A DNA stretch of 64,000 nt from Gammaproteobacteria bacterium HGW-Gammaproteobacteria-15 (GTDB taxonomy: Bacteria > Pseudomonadota > Gammaproteobacteria > Enterobacterales > Alteromonadaceae). The stretch spans positions 310,001-374,000 of the forward strand of contig PGZF01000004.1 in NCBI GenBank assembly GCA_002840125.1, in the 5' to 3' direction. The stretch's first letter is position 1; each line of letters opens with the position of its first letter. Positions 30,142 to 38,821 of this stretch are shown piece by piece. The notes below the pieces were generated by a model that saw only the letters and a program-made list of their open reading frames with translations, did no database searches and was not told the DNA's origin. The position numbers and the translations under genes were made by a program.

Positions 30142-31449
30142 TTATTTTTCCAGCTTTGGTGGCTGTGCCAGATAATCCAGCGCCAGGCCGGTTAATGCCC
30201 GCACGCCGTTTACCAGGGCGTCTTCGTTAACATCAAACATCGGTGAGTGGTTTGGCGGCACTTCGCTAAGCGGTTTACCTTCGGGGGAGATGCCTAAAAA
30301 GAAAAACACGCCCGGAATTTGTTGCTGGTAAAACGAGAAGTCTTCAGCGCCGGTAATGGGTTTAATAGAGGCTACACCTTTATCACCGGCGGCCCACTTC
30401 AGGCTTGGCATCGCCCACTCAGTTAACGCCGGATCATTCCAGGTTACAGCTGCAAAATTATGCACGTGAAAATGCGCTTCAGCACCGCTGGCTTTGGCAA
30501 TATGCTCACTGGTGTGCGCCATGCGGGCAATTAAATCTTCACGCATTTCACTGTCAAAGGTACGAATGGTGCCTTCCAGCTTTACGTCATCGGGAATAAT
30601 ATTCCAGCGAATACCGCCATGTACCTGACCAAATGACACCACCGCCGGTGCTTTGGTGACATCAATTTGCCGCGCTGGTATCAGGTTAATGGCGCTGATT
30701 AACTGGCCGGTAACGTTGATCGGATCTATACCACGCCATGGTGATGAGCCATGTACTTGTTTGCCTTTTACGGTAATCTGAAAGCTGTCAGCGGCAGCCA
30801 TAATGCCTTCGGTTTTTACCTGTAACTGGCCGGGCTCGCCGGGCCAGACATGCAGGCCAAAAATGGCGCTTGGGCTGGGGTTAGCAAATAAGCCTTCGGC
30901 CAGCATCATTTTGGCGCCACCTTCTTCACCGGCCGGCGGGCCTTCTTCGGCGGGCTGAAACACAAACATAATGGTGCCGGCAAGCTCAGCTTTTTGTTTG
31001 CTTAGCACTTCGGCTGCGCCCATTAGCATAGCCACATGGGCATCGTGGCCACAGGCGTGCATTACGCCGGTTTGCTGGCCGTTAAACTCACTGATAACTT
31101 TAGAAGCAAACGACAAACCGGTTTGTTCGGTTACCGGCAGCGCGTCCATATCCGCACGCAGTGCTACTACCGGGCCGGGTTTGCCGCCTGTTAAAATACC
31201 CACTACGCCGGTATGGGCAATGCCGGTGCGCACTTCTAAGCCGAGTGTTTTCAGGTGCGCCGCTACTTTGGCGGCAGTGCGTACTTCGCGGTTAGATAAT
31301 TCCGGGTGTTGGTGAATATCACGGCGCCATTCTATAACCTTGGGCATTACCTGTTCAATTTGCTTGCTTAGCTCTTGCCGCTGCCCGGCAGCAGCTGTCG
31401 GCGTATGTAACAGCGGTAATAAAGCCAGGCTTAATAGTGACCAGCGCAT
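30142..31449 (-). CDS. M20-family amidohydrolase, exported
   Basis: A 435-residue zinc hydrolase of the amidohydrolase/IAA-amino acid hydrolase/AbgB type: MHACGHDAHVAMLMG, VFQPAEEGPPAGEEGGAKMM, and EDFSFY near the end. A signal peptide (1-21) indicates a periplasmic or secreted enzyme. Relatives cut N-acyl amino acids, hippurate or aminobenzoyl-glutamate; the substrate here is open. ATG 31449 has GGAG 6 bases upstream. First gene of the M20-tag-GNAT cluster. Confidence 0.9.
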   Translation of the reverse strand: MRWSLLSLALLPLLHTPTAAAGQRQELSKQIEQVMPKVIEWRRDIHQHPELSNREVRTAAKVAAHLKTLGLEVRTGIAHTGVVGILTGGKPGPVVALRADMDALPVTEQTGLSFASKVISEFNGQQTGVMHACGHDAHVAMLMGAAEVLSKQKAELAGTIMFVFQPAEEGPPAGEEGGAKMMLAEGLFANPSPSAIFGLHVWPGEPGQLQVKTEGIMAAADSFQITVKGKQVHGSSPWRGIDPINVTGQLISAINLIPARQIDVTKAPAVVSFGQVHGGIRWNIIPDDVKLEGTIRTFDSEMREDLIARMAHTSEHIAKASGAEAHFHVHNFAAVTWNDPALTEWAMPSLKWAAGDKGVASIKPITGAEDFSFYQQQIPGVFFFLGISPEGKPLSEVPPNHSPMFDVNEDALVNGVRALTGLALDYLAQPPKLEK

Positions 31450-31577
31450 AGTAACTCCATCATTTTTTATAGTGCTACTACCTTAAGCGCCCCTGATAAA
31501 AATGGCAATTGTTGCTGGAAAATTGCTGTTAGCTTAGGTAATGTCGGACCAGTTGCTTCAAAAACAGACGCAGGCCA

Positions 31578-32339
31578 ATGCAGTTACATATTATTAAGGG
31601 ATACATTCAGAACATTTATCTGGCGCAGGACGTGGCCGGCATATTGCTGCTTGATGGCTGCAGCCGTGCCGATATATCCACAGTGTGTGACTTTATCAGG
31701 CAGGAATTGGGCTTGCCGCTAACTGCGCTTAAGCTAATAGTGGTAACACATATGCATCCGGATCATGCCGGTGGCGCACATCTGTTGCGCCGTAAAACAG
31801 GCGCCCGTATTGCTTGTCATCCCAAGGCGTGCCTGTGGTACTCAGGCGTTCTGGGGCGCACGGCGCATATCATTGATGTTAGCTTAACCTGGTGGGTAGC
31901 CAACCGGCTGGGCAAACCCAAACGCCATATTTGGTATAACCCAATACTAAAAACGGATATGGTGTTGGCTGACGGGCAGCAGTTGCCTGATTTTCCAGAC
32001 TGGCAGGTGATCTATACCCCTGGCCATACCGATCATGATTTGTCGCTTATGCACCAACCCAGTAAACAACTGTATATTGCCGATTTAATTGTGTCGGTTA
32101 AAAAACGCCTGGTGCCGCCTTACCCTGTTTGTCACCCTAACCAATATAAACAGTCACTTAAGCGCGTTAGTGCGTTGCAACCCAGTCGGCTGTATTTTGC
32201 TCATCTGGCACCCCGCACGGGCGACAGTATCAATTTTAACGACATTCTGGCACAAGCCCCAACCCTGCCGAAAAACCATTGGCATTCAATGCGTAACCGC
32301 ATTTTGCATACGCTGGGCTGGCAAACAGGCCAACATTGA
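31578..32339 (+). CDS. Metallo-beta-lactamase fold hydrolase
   Basis: A 253-residue soluble MBL-fold protein with the zinc motif THMHPDH, then the second His in TPGHTDHD and the Asp in YIADLIV. It resembles glyoxalase II-like or general MBL hydrolases; substrate unknown. It is divergent from the M20 gene and convergent with corA. Confidence 0.85.
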   Translation: MQLHIIKGYIQNIYLAQDVAGILLLDGCSRADISTVCDFIRQELGLPLTALKLIVVTHMHPDHAGGAHLLRRKTGARIACHPKACLWYSGVLGRTAHIIDVSLTWWVANRLGKPKRHIWYNPILKTDMVLADGQQLPDFPDWQVIYTPGHTDHDLSLMHQPSKQLYIADLIVSVKKRLVPPYPVCHPNQYKQSLKRVSALQPSRLYFAHLAPRTGDSINFNDILAQAPTLPKNHWHSMRNRILHTLGWQTGQH

Positions 32340-32392
32340 TTAGCTATGCGCTTGCCAGTTGGGACGCTGCCTTGATAAGTGCCTGTACGTCA

Positions 32393-33346
32393 TTACAGCC
32401 AGCCTTTCCGTTTAAAAAACCAATACGGGGCAAAGCCGGAAATCAGCATTAAGCCCAGCGCCCAGGGGTAACCCAGCAACCATTTCAGCTCCGGCATATA
32501 CTCAAAGTTCATACCGTACGCACTGGCGACCAGTGTAGGCGGTAAAAACACCACTGCGGCAATAGAAAAAGTTTTAATGATCTGATTTTGCTGAATGTTA
32601 ATGAAGCCTTGGGTGGAGTCCATTAAGAAGTTGATTTTATCGAACAAAAAGGTGGTATGTGACATCAGGGTTTCAACATCGCGCATGATCTCGCGCAGGG
32701 TTTCATCCTGTGCCGGCATGCCTTTTAAGTTGCGCAGCAAAAACGAAATATCCCGCTGGGTGTCCATCAGGCACAGGCGGATTTTACCGTTACTGTCTTC
32801 TAACCGCGCCAGTTTGCTGATTGCCTGATAGAGCTCTGAGTCTTTTTCTTCCAATACCAGATGACTGACTTGCTCCAACTGACGGTGAATATCTTCTAAG
32901 GTGTCGGCATGGTTTTCTACTTTTTGCTCCAGCATAGTAACCAGCAAATCGGCCGGATTACTACAGCTGACCTGGCCGCGGCGGGCGCGCAGGCGCAGTA
33001 AGCGAAAATCGGCAATATCGCCTTCACGAATAGTAATTAAGCGGCCTGGCTGTAAAATGCAGGCAACAGTAACAGTGTTGTGGCGGCCTTCAGAAGGAGA
33101 TAAATACAACGAATGCACATGAATGCCAGCCTGATCGACAAAGCAGCGAGCCGAGGCTTCAATTTCTTCAACATCGTCAGACTCGGGCAGTTCTACGCTG
33201 AGTAAATCGGTTAACAGTTCGCGCTCGGGCTCGGTGGGTTCGTGCGCATCTATCCAATGGGCACTGCGAACCTGCGCTAAATCAGGTGTATCTGAGCATG
33301 CTGTCTCGCGGATAATGCCATTTTCAATGTTAAACAGCCGTATCAT
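32393..33346 (-). CDS. corA: CorA-family divalent metal transporter
   Basis: A 317-residue inner-membrane channel. A large cytoplasmic N-terminal domain is followed by two transmembrane helices at the C-terminus, with the selectivity signature GMN in SAYGMNFEYMPELKW. It normally passes Mg2+, sometimes Co2+, Ni2+ or Zn2+. A perfect AGGAGG site precedes the ATG. It lies downstream of the ars operon but after an 85-base gap, so it is probably separate. Confidence 0.93.
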   Translation of the reverse strand: MIRLFNIENGIIRETACSDTPDLAQVRSAHWIDAHEPTEPERELLTDLLSVELPESDDVEEIEASARCFVDQAGIHVHSLYLSPSEGRHNTVTVACILQPGRLITIREGDIADFRLLRLRARRGQVSCSNPADLLVTMLEQKVENHADTLEDIHRQLEQVSHLVLEEKDSELYQAISKLARLEDSNGKIRLCLMDTQRDISFLLRNLKGMPAQDETLREIMRDVETLMSHTTFLFDKINFLMDSTQGFINIQQNQIIKTFSIAAVVFLPPTLVASAYGMNFEYMPELKWLLGYPWALGLMLISGFAPYWFFKRKGWL

Positions 33347-33431
33347 ATGGCCTCCTTCGATAAGTCAGTTGCTCAGTTATTTACAATCAGTATGTTATTA
33401 CAATTCAGGCCAAAGCAGATTTAGTTGTGGC

Positions 33432-33929
33432 TTAACCGGGTTGCTCTGCCAGTGCGGCAAAATACCCCTGATGCACTGCTAAGCCTAGCGCTTTGGGGCG
33501 CAGGCTTTGTACTTGTGCGGTGGCATCGGCTTTGCTGTAACCCAGTTGTATCATTAGTATCGCCGCCATTAAGCCAGTGCGGCCCGAGCCGCCTTTGCAG
33601 TGAATCGCTATTGTTTCACCTGCTTGTAACAGTGCCAGTATTGCAGCTTTATGCGCAGCAAATGCCTGCTCAAACGATTGTTGTGGCGCGCAGTCATCTT
33701 CTACCGGCAGCTGAAACCACTGTAAGCCAAGCTCGCCGCAAACAGCGCCCAGATTATCAACGTTATTCTGTGCTAACTCCTGCTGTGGCATCATGGTAAT
33801 AATGGCCGCTGCACCGGCAGCTTTAAGCTGTGCAATGCTATCGGTAAGGCTTACGCCTTTAGTACCGGGGCAGGGTGTAAAAATCAGTTGGCCAGAGCTT
33901 AGCGCTAATATATCAAAAGGATGGCTCAT
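33432..33929 (-). CDS. CDKN3-like dual-specificity/tyrosine phosphatase in the ars operon
   Basis: A 165-residue protein with the phosphatase P-loop HCKGGSGRTG: nucleophile C111 and R117 in HCX5R, and a possible general acid in VEDDCAP (about 77-82). Such phosphatases normally act on phosphotyrosine or other phospho-substrates. It is the last gene of arsR-arsH-acr3, 29 bases after acr3, and no arsC is present. HCX5R enzymes can reduce arsenate in eukaryotes (Acr2p type), so arsenate reduction is a fair hypothesis but is not shown by the sequence. Confidence 0.85.
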   Translation of the reverse strand: MSHPFDILALSSGQLIFTPCPGTKGVSLTDSIAQLKAAGAAAIITMMPQQELAQNNVDNLGAVCGELGLQWFQLPVEDDCAPQQSFEQAFAAHKAAILALLQAGETIAIHCKGGSGRTGLMAAILMIQLGYSKADATAQVQSLRPKALGLAVHQGYFAALAEQPG

Positions 33930-33958
33930 ATGTTGTCCTGTAGTAGTTTTTTATTCAG

Positions 33959-34975
33959 TTAGTTAAACCAGTGCCGGGTGCGGTTGGCAAACCATACCAG
34001 CGATAGCATTACCGGCACTTCTACCAGCACGCCAACAACGGTTGCCAGGGCAGCGCCGCTGTTTAAGCCAAATAAGGCGATGGCCACGGCCACCGCCAGC
34101 TCAAAAAAGTTAGAAGTGCTAATCATACAGGCCGGGGCGGCGATATTATGCGGTAGCCGTATTTTCTTCGCCACCGCATAAGTAATGGCAAAAATGCCGT
34201 ACGTTTGAATTAGCAGCGGTATGGCAATCAGCAAAATAATCAGCGGTTTTGCCACTATAGTTTGCGCCTGAAAACCAAACAGCAGCATTACTGTGGCCAG
34301 TAAACCAATCATCGACCAGGGTTTGGCTTTAGCTAAGAATTGGCCAATGCGCTGCTCACTGCTGCCATTATTCAGCCGCTTGCGCGTTAGCACGCCGGCA
34401 ATCAGCGGCAGCAGCACATACAGCACGACGGATAACAGCAAGGTTTGCCACGGCACTACTATATCGCTGACGCCCAGCAACAGTGCAGCCAGCGGCGCAA
34501 AGGCGAAAATCATAATAATATCGTTTACCGACACCTGTACCAGGGTGTAATTAGCATCGCCTTTGGTTAGCTGGCTCCAGACAAATACCATCGCGGTGCA
34601 GGGCGCGACGCCGAGTAAAATCATACCGGCGATATATTCATTGGCGCTTTGCGGGTCTACCCAGGCGGCAAAAAAAACTTTAAAAAACAACCAGCCCAGT
34701 GCGGCCATAGTAAAGGGTTTTACCAGCCAGTTCATCACCAGCGTTAGTATCAGCCCTTTGGGCTTTTTGCCGACATCTTTAATGGCGGCAAAATCAATTT
34801 GTACCATCATCGGGTAGATCATCAGCCAAATAAGTACTGCCACCACTAAGTTGATCTGGCCATATTCCAATGCGGCAATGGCTTGAAATACGCCCGGCAA
34901 CAGGTTACCCAACAGCACACCGCCAACAATACACAGTGCTACCCAAACCGATAAATAACGTTCAAAAATACCCAT
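33959..34975 (-). CDS. acr3: ACR3-family arsenite efflux transporter
   Basis: Inner-membrane arsenite (and perhaps antimonite) exporter, 338 residues and about ten transmembrane helices. ACR3 hallmarks are seen: [15 protein letters not shown], with the conserved functional Cys, and [16 protein letters not shown]. It belongs to the BASS superfamily but these motifs are those of ACR3, not ArsB. It follows arsH after 55 bases. Confidence 0.95.
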   Translation of the reverse strand: MGIFERYLSVWVALCIVGGVLLGNLLPGVFQAIAALEYGQINLVVAVLIWLMIYPMMVQIDFAAIKDVGKKPKGLILTLVMNWLVKPFTMAALGWLFFKVFFAAWVDPQSANEYIAGMILLGVAPCTAMVFVWSQLTKGDANYTLVQVSVNDIIMIFAFAPLAALLLGVSDIVVPWQTLLLSVVLYVLLPLIAGVLTRKRLNNGSSEQRIGQFLAKAKPWSMIGLLATVMLLFGFQAQTIVAKPLIILLIAIPLLIQTYGIFAITYAVAKKIRLPHNIAAPACMISTSNFFELAVAVAIALFGLNSGAALATVVGVLVEVPVMLSLVWFANRTRHWFN

Positions 34976-35030
34976 TAACAGCGACCTTGTTGTGTAATTA
35001 CAATACCAAGCCAGTTACCCGGTTACCCAA

Positions 35031-35741
35031 TTACATAGTGCTTTGATTTACCCGTTTTGCTACTGCTTCTGCCGATTCTTTGCGCTCGGAATAACGGTTT
35101 ACCAGGTAGTCGCTGCGACCGCGCACCAGCAGGGTGAATTTAACCAGCTCTTCCATTACATCAACTATGCGGTCGTAGTAGGGCGAGGGTTTCATCCGGT
35201 CGTTGTCATCAAATTCCTGATAAGCTTTGGCAACAGATGATTGGTTAGGAATAGTCAGCATGCGCATCCAGCGGCCTAATACCCGCAACTGATTTACAGT
35301 ATTAAAAGATTGTGAGCCGCCACATACCTGCATTACTGCCAGCGTTTTACCCTGAGTTGGCCGCACTGCGCCAAGTGATAACGGGATCCAGTCAATTTGC
35401 GTTTTCATAATACCGGTCATGGCGCCGTGGCGCTCGGGAGAGCACCACACCATGCCTTCACACCATTCTACTAAATCGCGCAGCTCAGCCACTTTGGGGT
35501 GGCTTACGTCTTCGCTGTCTGGCAGCGGTAAACCTGCCGGATTAAACATACGGGTTTCTGCGCCCATGGCATCTAATAAACGCGCCGCTTCTTCTGTTAC
35601 CAGCCGGCTAAACGAGCGCTGGCGTAATGAGCCATATAACAACAAAATACGCGGTTTATGCGCTGAAGGTTTATCGGCAAATACCAGATCATTATCCGGT
35701 TGTTGCAATAACTCTGGGGTGATATTAGGTAAGTTGTGCAT
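35031..35741 (-). CDS. arsH: Arsenical resistance flavoprotein ArsH
   Basis: An NADPH-dependent FMN reductase that oxidises trivalent organoarsenicals. The 236 residues contain [15 protein letters not shown], the flavin-binding GS motif, then [21 protein letters not shown] and [13 protein letters not shown]. The open frame extends to 35843 inside arsR; the ATG at 35741 ([12 protein letters not shown]) starts just after the arsR stop and matches ArsH proteins. Confidence 0.95.
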   Translation of the reverse strand: MHNLPNITPELLQQPDNDLVFADKPSAHKPRILLLYGSLRQRSFSRLVTEEAARLLDAMGAETRMFNPAGLPLPDSEDVSHPKVAELRDLVEWCEGMVWCSPERHGAMTGIMKTQIDWIPLSLGAVRPTQGKTLAVMQVCGGSQSFNTVNQLRVLGRWMRMLTIPNQSSVAKAYQEFDDNDRMKPSPYYDRIVDVMEELVKFTLLVRGRSDYLVNRYSERKESAEAVAKRVNQSTM

Positions 35742-35745
35742 AGGG

Positions 35746-36120
35746 TTACTCCTGATCACGAGATGGCCGATCACAAGATTGCGGCGTAAGCGGGCAACAC
35801 AGGCCATCGCTGCCAGCAACGGTTGTTGCTTTATCGGCCACAAGCTGTAGCAGGCTCATTAGTGGTAACAAGCTGTTAAGGTTAAGCGAGTAGCACACGC
35901 GCGGGTGTTCTATTTCACCTGCCACCACGCCAGCGGCTTTTAAAATGCGCAAATGCTCTGACACTGTAGATTGTGCCAGGCCAACCTCGTGGGTTATCTC
36001 GCCGCCAATGCAAGAGGTTTTGCTAAGCAGCAAACGGATAATTTGAATGCGTGCAGGGTGCGCTAAAGCTTTAGCAATAGTGGCCAGTTGCTCATTGGAT
36101 AGATCGTTTTCTGTGTTCAT
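35746..36120 (-). CDS. arsR: ArsR-family arsenic-responsive repressor
   Basis: A 124-residue winged-helix repressor ([20 protein letters not shown] then [12 protein letters not shown]). Candidate arsenite ligands are C37 near the recognition helix and the C-terminal group C108, C109, C116, which resembles the AfArsR type (Cys pair plus a third Cys). It heads the ars operon: arsH follows after 4 bases. A perfect operator-like dyad lies just upstream. Arsenite binding should release the repressor, by family knowledge. Confidence 0.93.
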   Translation of the reverse strand: MNTENDLSNEQLATIAKALAHPARIQIIRLLLSKTSCIGGEITHEVGLAQSTVSEHLRILKAAGVVAGEIEHPRVCYSLNLNSLLPLMSLLQLVADKATTVAGSDGLCCPLTPQSCDRPSRDQE

Positions 36121-36128
36121 TTATTTTA

Positions 36129-36148
36129 TTATCGTTATTCGACGATAA
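36129..36148 (-). promoter_or_regulatory. Probable ArsR operator
   Basis: TTATCGT / ACGATAA inverted repeat, 7-bp perfect arms with a 6-bp spacer, ending 9 bases before the arsR start. Position and symmetry fit an autorepressor site. Confidence 0.65.
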
Positions 36149-36274
36149 ACGAAATTTACGCCTGTAAGCAGGCAATGTCAAATAACAAAATGAAAAAGGC
36201 GGGTGGTTACTGGGCGCTGCTAACAAACAACGATAACTGCTTACGGCTGATATGCAGGTACAAGTATTTTCAAC

Positions 36275-36320
36275 TTGCCTTAAGTGCCACTTAATACCAT
36301 AATTTGGTATCTTTAGGTAT
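36275..36320 (+). promoter_or_regulatory. parDE promoter and operator
   Basis: A TTGCCT -35 (36275-36280) and CATAAT -10 (36298-36303) are 17 bp apart. An inverted repeat ATACCA-5 nt-TGGTAT (36294-36310) overlaps the -10, with another half-site AGGTAT at 36315-36320. This fits autorepression by the antitoxin. Confidence 0.65.
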
Positions 36321-36337
36321 TTGAAGGAGTAGCAACT

Positions 36338-36580
36338 ATGGCGAAGAATACCAGCGTGACGCTTGGCGATCATTTCGAAAGCTTTATTACGGGTCAGATT
36401 CAAAGCGGTCGGTACGGCTCCGCCAGTGAAGTCATTCGCTCAGCACTACGATTGCTGGAGAACCAGGAAGCCAAACTGCAGACGCTCAGACAACTACTGG
36501 TTGAGGGCGAACAAAGCGGTGACGCCGATTATGATCTGGAGAGCTTTATCACTGAACTGGACAGTGAAAGTGTCGGATGA
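36338..36580 (+). CDS. parD: ParD-type antitoxin
   Basis: An 80-residue antitoxin: N-terminal ribbon-helix-helix DNA-binding part (SVTLGDHFESFITGQIQSGR, then GSASEVIRSALRLLE) and an acidic C-terminal tail (DADYDLESFITELD) that should wrap the toxin. It overlaps parE by 4 bases (ATGA), the normal layout, and has GAAGGAG upstream. It should neutralise ParE and repress its own promoter. Confidence 0.93.
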   Translation: MAKNTSVTLGDHFESFITGQIQSGRYGSASEVIRSALRLLENQEAKLQTLRQLLVEGEQSGDADYDLESFITELDSESVG

Positions 36581-36876
36581 AGACATTCACTCTTACACTC
36601 GCCGCCAAAACAGATTTAAAGGAGATAGCGTTATTCACTCAGCGCCGTTGGGGCATCGCGCAGCGGAATATTTACTTGAAACAATTTGATGCTGCATTTT
36701 GGCTACTGGCTAAAAGCCCGGAGATTGGCAAGTCCTGTGATGAAATCCGGCACCATTACCGTAAGTTTCCTCAGGGTAGCCATGTAATTTTTTACCAGCA
36801 AAGCGGAAGCCATAGCATCAGAATCATTCGCATCCTACATAAAGGCATGGATGTTAACCCAATTCTGGGTGTGTGA
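36577..36876 (+). CDS. parE: ParE-type toxin
   Basis: A 99-residue RelE/ParE superfamily toxin: LTLAAKTDLKEIALFTQRRW at the start, then IRHHYRKFPQGSHVIFYQ and IRIIRILHKGMDVNPIL, the usual ParE ending. ParE toxins poison DNA gyrase. The gene looks intact. It sits between the ars operon and the ppx-ppk region with no other mobile signs. Confidence 0.93.
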   Translation: MKTFTLTLAAKTDLKEIALFTQRRWGIAQRNIYLKQFDAAFWLLAKSPEIGKSCDEIRHHYRKFPQGSHVIFYQQSGSHSIRIIRILHKGMDVNPILGV

Positions 36877-36979
36877 TGCCCACATAATCCACGAGCAACT
36901 TGTTGTGAGTCAGTGGCCCTAGGATGTATTATTTATGGTACTTGTTACCTCTTTTCATCGATGTTCCATAACGGTTAGT

Positions 36980-37210
36980 TCAGAATCTGACTCTTGGTAA
37001 CTTTGGATTAGCCCGTTGGTGATAACATTGCTTGCAGATCTCTTTTTCTTCACCATTGATTTTCCAATGATATGTTCGCTGTCTGTGGGGAGATAGATGA
37101 GAATTACATGAGTTACAGTTTTTATCGTTTGGCATGATAAACAACACGACGATCGCAATAGGCACGAAAATCACAGAAAGCGCTGTTATCAGTGTCTCAT
37201 TGCCGTTCAT
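36980..37210 (-). CDS. Small membrane protein with a four-cysteine zinc-ribbon-like motif
   Basis: A 76-residue protein that I do not recognise. One transmembrane helix (about 8-26, LSVIFVPIAIVVLFIM) is followed by a cytoplasmic-looking segment with paired CxxC motifs (NCNSC at about 32-35 and CKQC at about 59-62), typical of a zinc ribbon. GGAG sits 7 bases before the ATG, which makes translation credible. It has no neighbour in an operon; ppx downstream ends after a short intergenic gap. Short and unsupported by homology known to me, hence moderate confidence. Confidence 0.6.
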   Translation of the reverse strand: MNGNETLITALSVIFVPIAIVVLFIMPNDKNCNSCNSHLSPHRQRTYHWKINGEEKEICKQCYHQRANPKLPRVRF

Positions 37211-37282
37211 TTATCCACTCCAAGCTCAACACTTATTCGACAAAAAGACCAAATTTTAAACGCTCGCTGGGCGGCCCGGGTT

Positions 37283-38821
37283 TTACCCCGGCACCACATC
37301 TACTAAGCCCGGGCAATCGAGTACAAAGGCAATTTTTTTCAGCGATTTTTGTTCCAGCATTAAATCGGCTGCCAGCAAGCTTTGTTGTGCTAACCAGTCT
37401 GTGCCGAGTTTAAGTTGCAAATACTGGCTACCGGCTTCGGCTTGTAGCTCTGGCAGCAGGTCGTCGCGGCGTTTCTGGTTTAGCAGCACTGCCAGGCGTA
37501 ATAACACCAGCAGGCATACAACCTGAGGTAATTGATACAAACTAAAGGCCGGTATTTCATCGGCGCGGATTTTACGGCGGTGAAACCGCACCAAAGTGGC
37601 GATAAGTTGCTGCTGCTCCTGGTTAAAACCGGGCAGGTTGGCATTTTGCAGAATATAGGCCGAGTGTTTTTGCACTCCGGACGAGTTAATGTGCAGGCCC
37701 ACTTCATACAACGTGGCGGCCCAGCCCAGTAACATGGCGTCTTCATCGGTCAGTTGCCACTGGCTGCGCACCTGGCTAAACAATAGCAGTGCGGTTTGGC
37801 TAACACGCTCTGCCTGTGCCATATCTACATCATAACGGCGTTGCAGGCTGGCCACGCTGTGTTCGCGTATATCCAGATGCTGCAGCCGGTCACTCATTTC
37901 GTACAGCACGCCTTCGCGCAGGGCGGCATCAATATAAACCAGTTGCTCAATTTGTAATAAGTTAAAGGCGGCAATCAGAATAGCCAGGCCAGAGCAAATC
38001 AGCAGTTTGCGATCATCTGTCAGGCCGGGTAAATCCAGTTGATAGCTGTTTTCCTGCTGCACCAAATGCTCTTTTAGTGCCAGCAGATGTGAAAGCTCCA
38101 GTGCATTGCTGCTTAAACCCATGCCGATAATAATGTCGCGGATGGTTTTCACCGTGCCAGAGGTACCTACCGCCTGTTGCCAGCCTGCGGCTTTAAAGCT
38201 GCTGACAATGGGTTCCAGTTCTTGCTCGGCCTGTAAAATAGCGCGGTTAAAACGTTTGTCGCTAATGCGGCCCTGGGCAAAATGCTGCAGTGCGTAGCTG
38301 ACACAACCCATATTGCGGCTGCTAAGCCGCAGTGGCTGGGCGCCCTCGCCAATAGCAAATTCTGTGCTGCCACCGCCAATATCTATTACCAGCCGCCGAC
38401 CGGAAAAATGCTCAAAATGCGCCACACCCTGATAAATAAAACGGGCTTCTTCCTGGCCGGAGATCACTTCTATCGGAAAGGGGAATACTGCTTTGGCGCG
38501 GCGTAAAAAGGTGGCTGAATTTCTGGCCCGGCGCAGCGTATAAGTAGCAATAACCCGCACCGATTGTGGCGCAAAAGGAATTAAGGTATCGGCAAATTGT
38601 GCCAGCACACTCAGGCCGCGCTCTATGGCTTCTTCACTTAATACCAGTTGCTCGTTTAAGCCTTCGGCCAGTTGTACTTTTTGTTTTTCGCGGTGTAACA
38701 GCTGGATATCGCCATCTACTACCCGTGCTATTACCATATGAAAAGAGTTTGAGCCCAGATCGACCGCTGCCATATAGGCGTGGTCGTCCGGGCGGTCTTT
38801 GCTTGGTTGGTTGTCGTTCAT
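37283..38821 (-). CDS. ppx: Exopolyphosphatase
   Basis: Removes phosphate from the end of polyphosphate chains. The 512 residues fit Ppx/GppA enzymes: an actin-like fold with AAVDLGSNSFHMVIARV near the start, then VIDIGGGSTEFAIGEG and SGTVKTI, and a C-terminal HD-like helical domain. The length is that of E. coli Ppx. It overlaps the end of ppk by 4 bases, so both enzymes are made from one transcript, as in E. coli. Confidence 0.95.
   Translation of the reverse strand: MNDNQPSKDRPDDHAYMAAVDLGSNSFHMVIARVVDGDIQLLHREKQKVQLAEGLNEQLVLSEEAIERGLSVLAQFADTLIPFAPQSVRVIATYTLRRARNSATFLRRAKAVFPFPIEVISGQEEARFIYQGVAHFEHFSGRRLVIDIGGGSTEFAIGEGAQPLRLSSRNMGCVSYALQHFAQGRISDKRFNRAILQAEQELEPIVSSFKAAGWQQAVGTSGTVKTIRDIIIGMGLSSNALELSHLLALKEHLVQQENSYQLDLPGLTDDRKLLICSGLAILIAAFNLLQIEQLVYIDAALREGVLYEMSDRLQHLDIREHSVASLQRRYDVDMAQAERVSQTALLLFSQVRSQWQLTDEDAMLLGWAATLYEVGLHINSSGVQKHSAYILQNANLPGFNQEQQQLIATLVRFHRRKIRADEIPAFSLYQLPQVVCLLVLLRLAVLLNQKRRDDLLPELQAEAGSQYLQLKLGTDWLAQQSLLAADLMLEQKSLKKIAFVLDCPGLVDVVPG

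Noticed and set aside
35031-35843. Longer ArsH frame
   Set aside because: The first 34 residues lie inside arsR and are unlike ArsH; the ATG at 35741 is the natural start.
36955-37158. Alternative 67-residue minus-strand frame near the small zinc-ribbon gene
   Set aside because: It overlaps the better-supported frame 36980-37210, which has a ribosome-binding site, a membrane helix and paired CxxC motifs.
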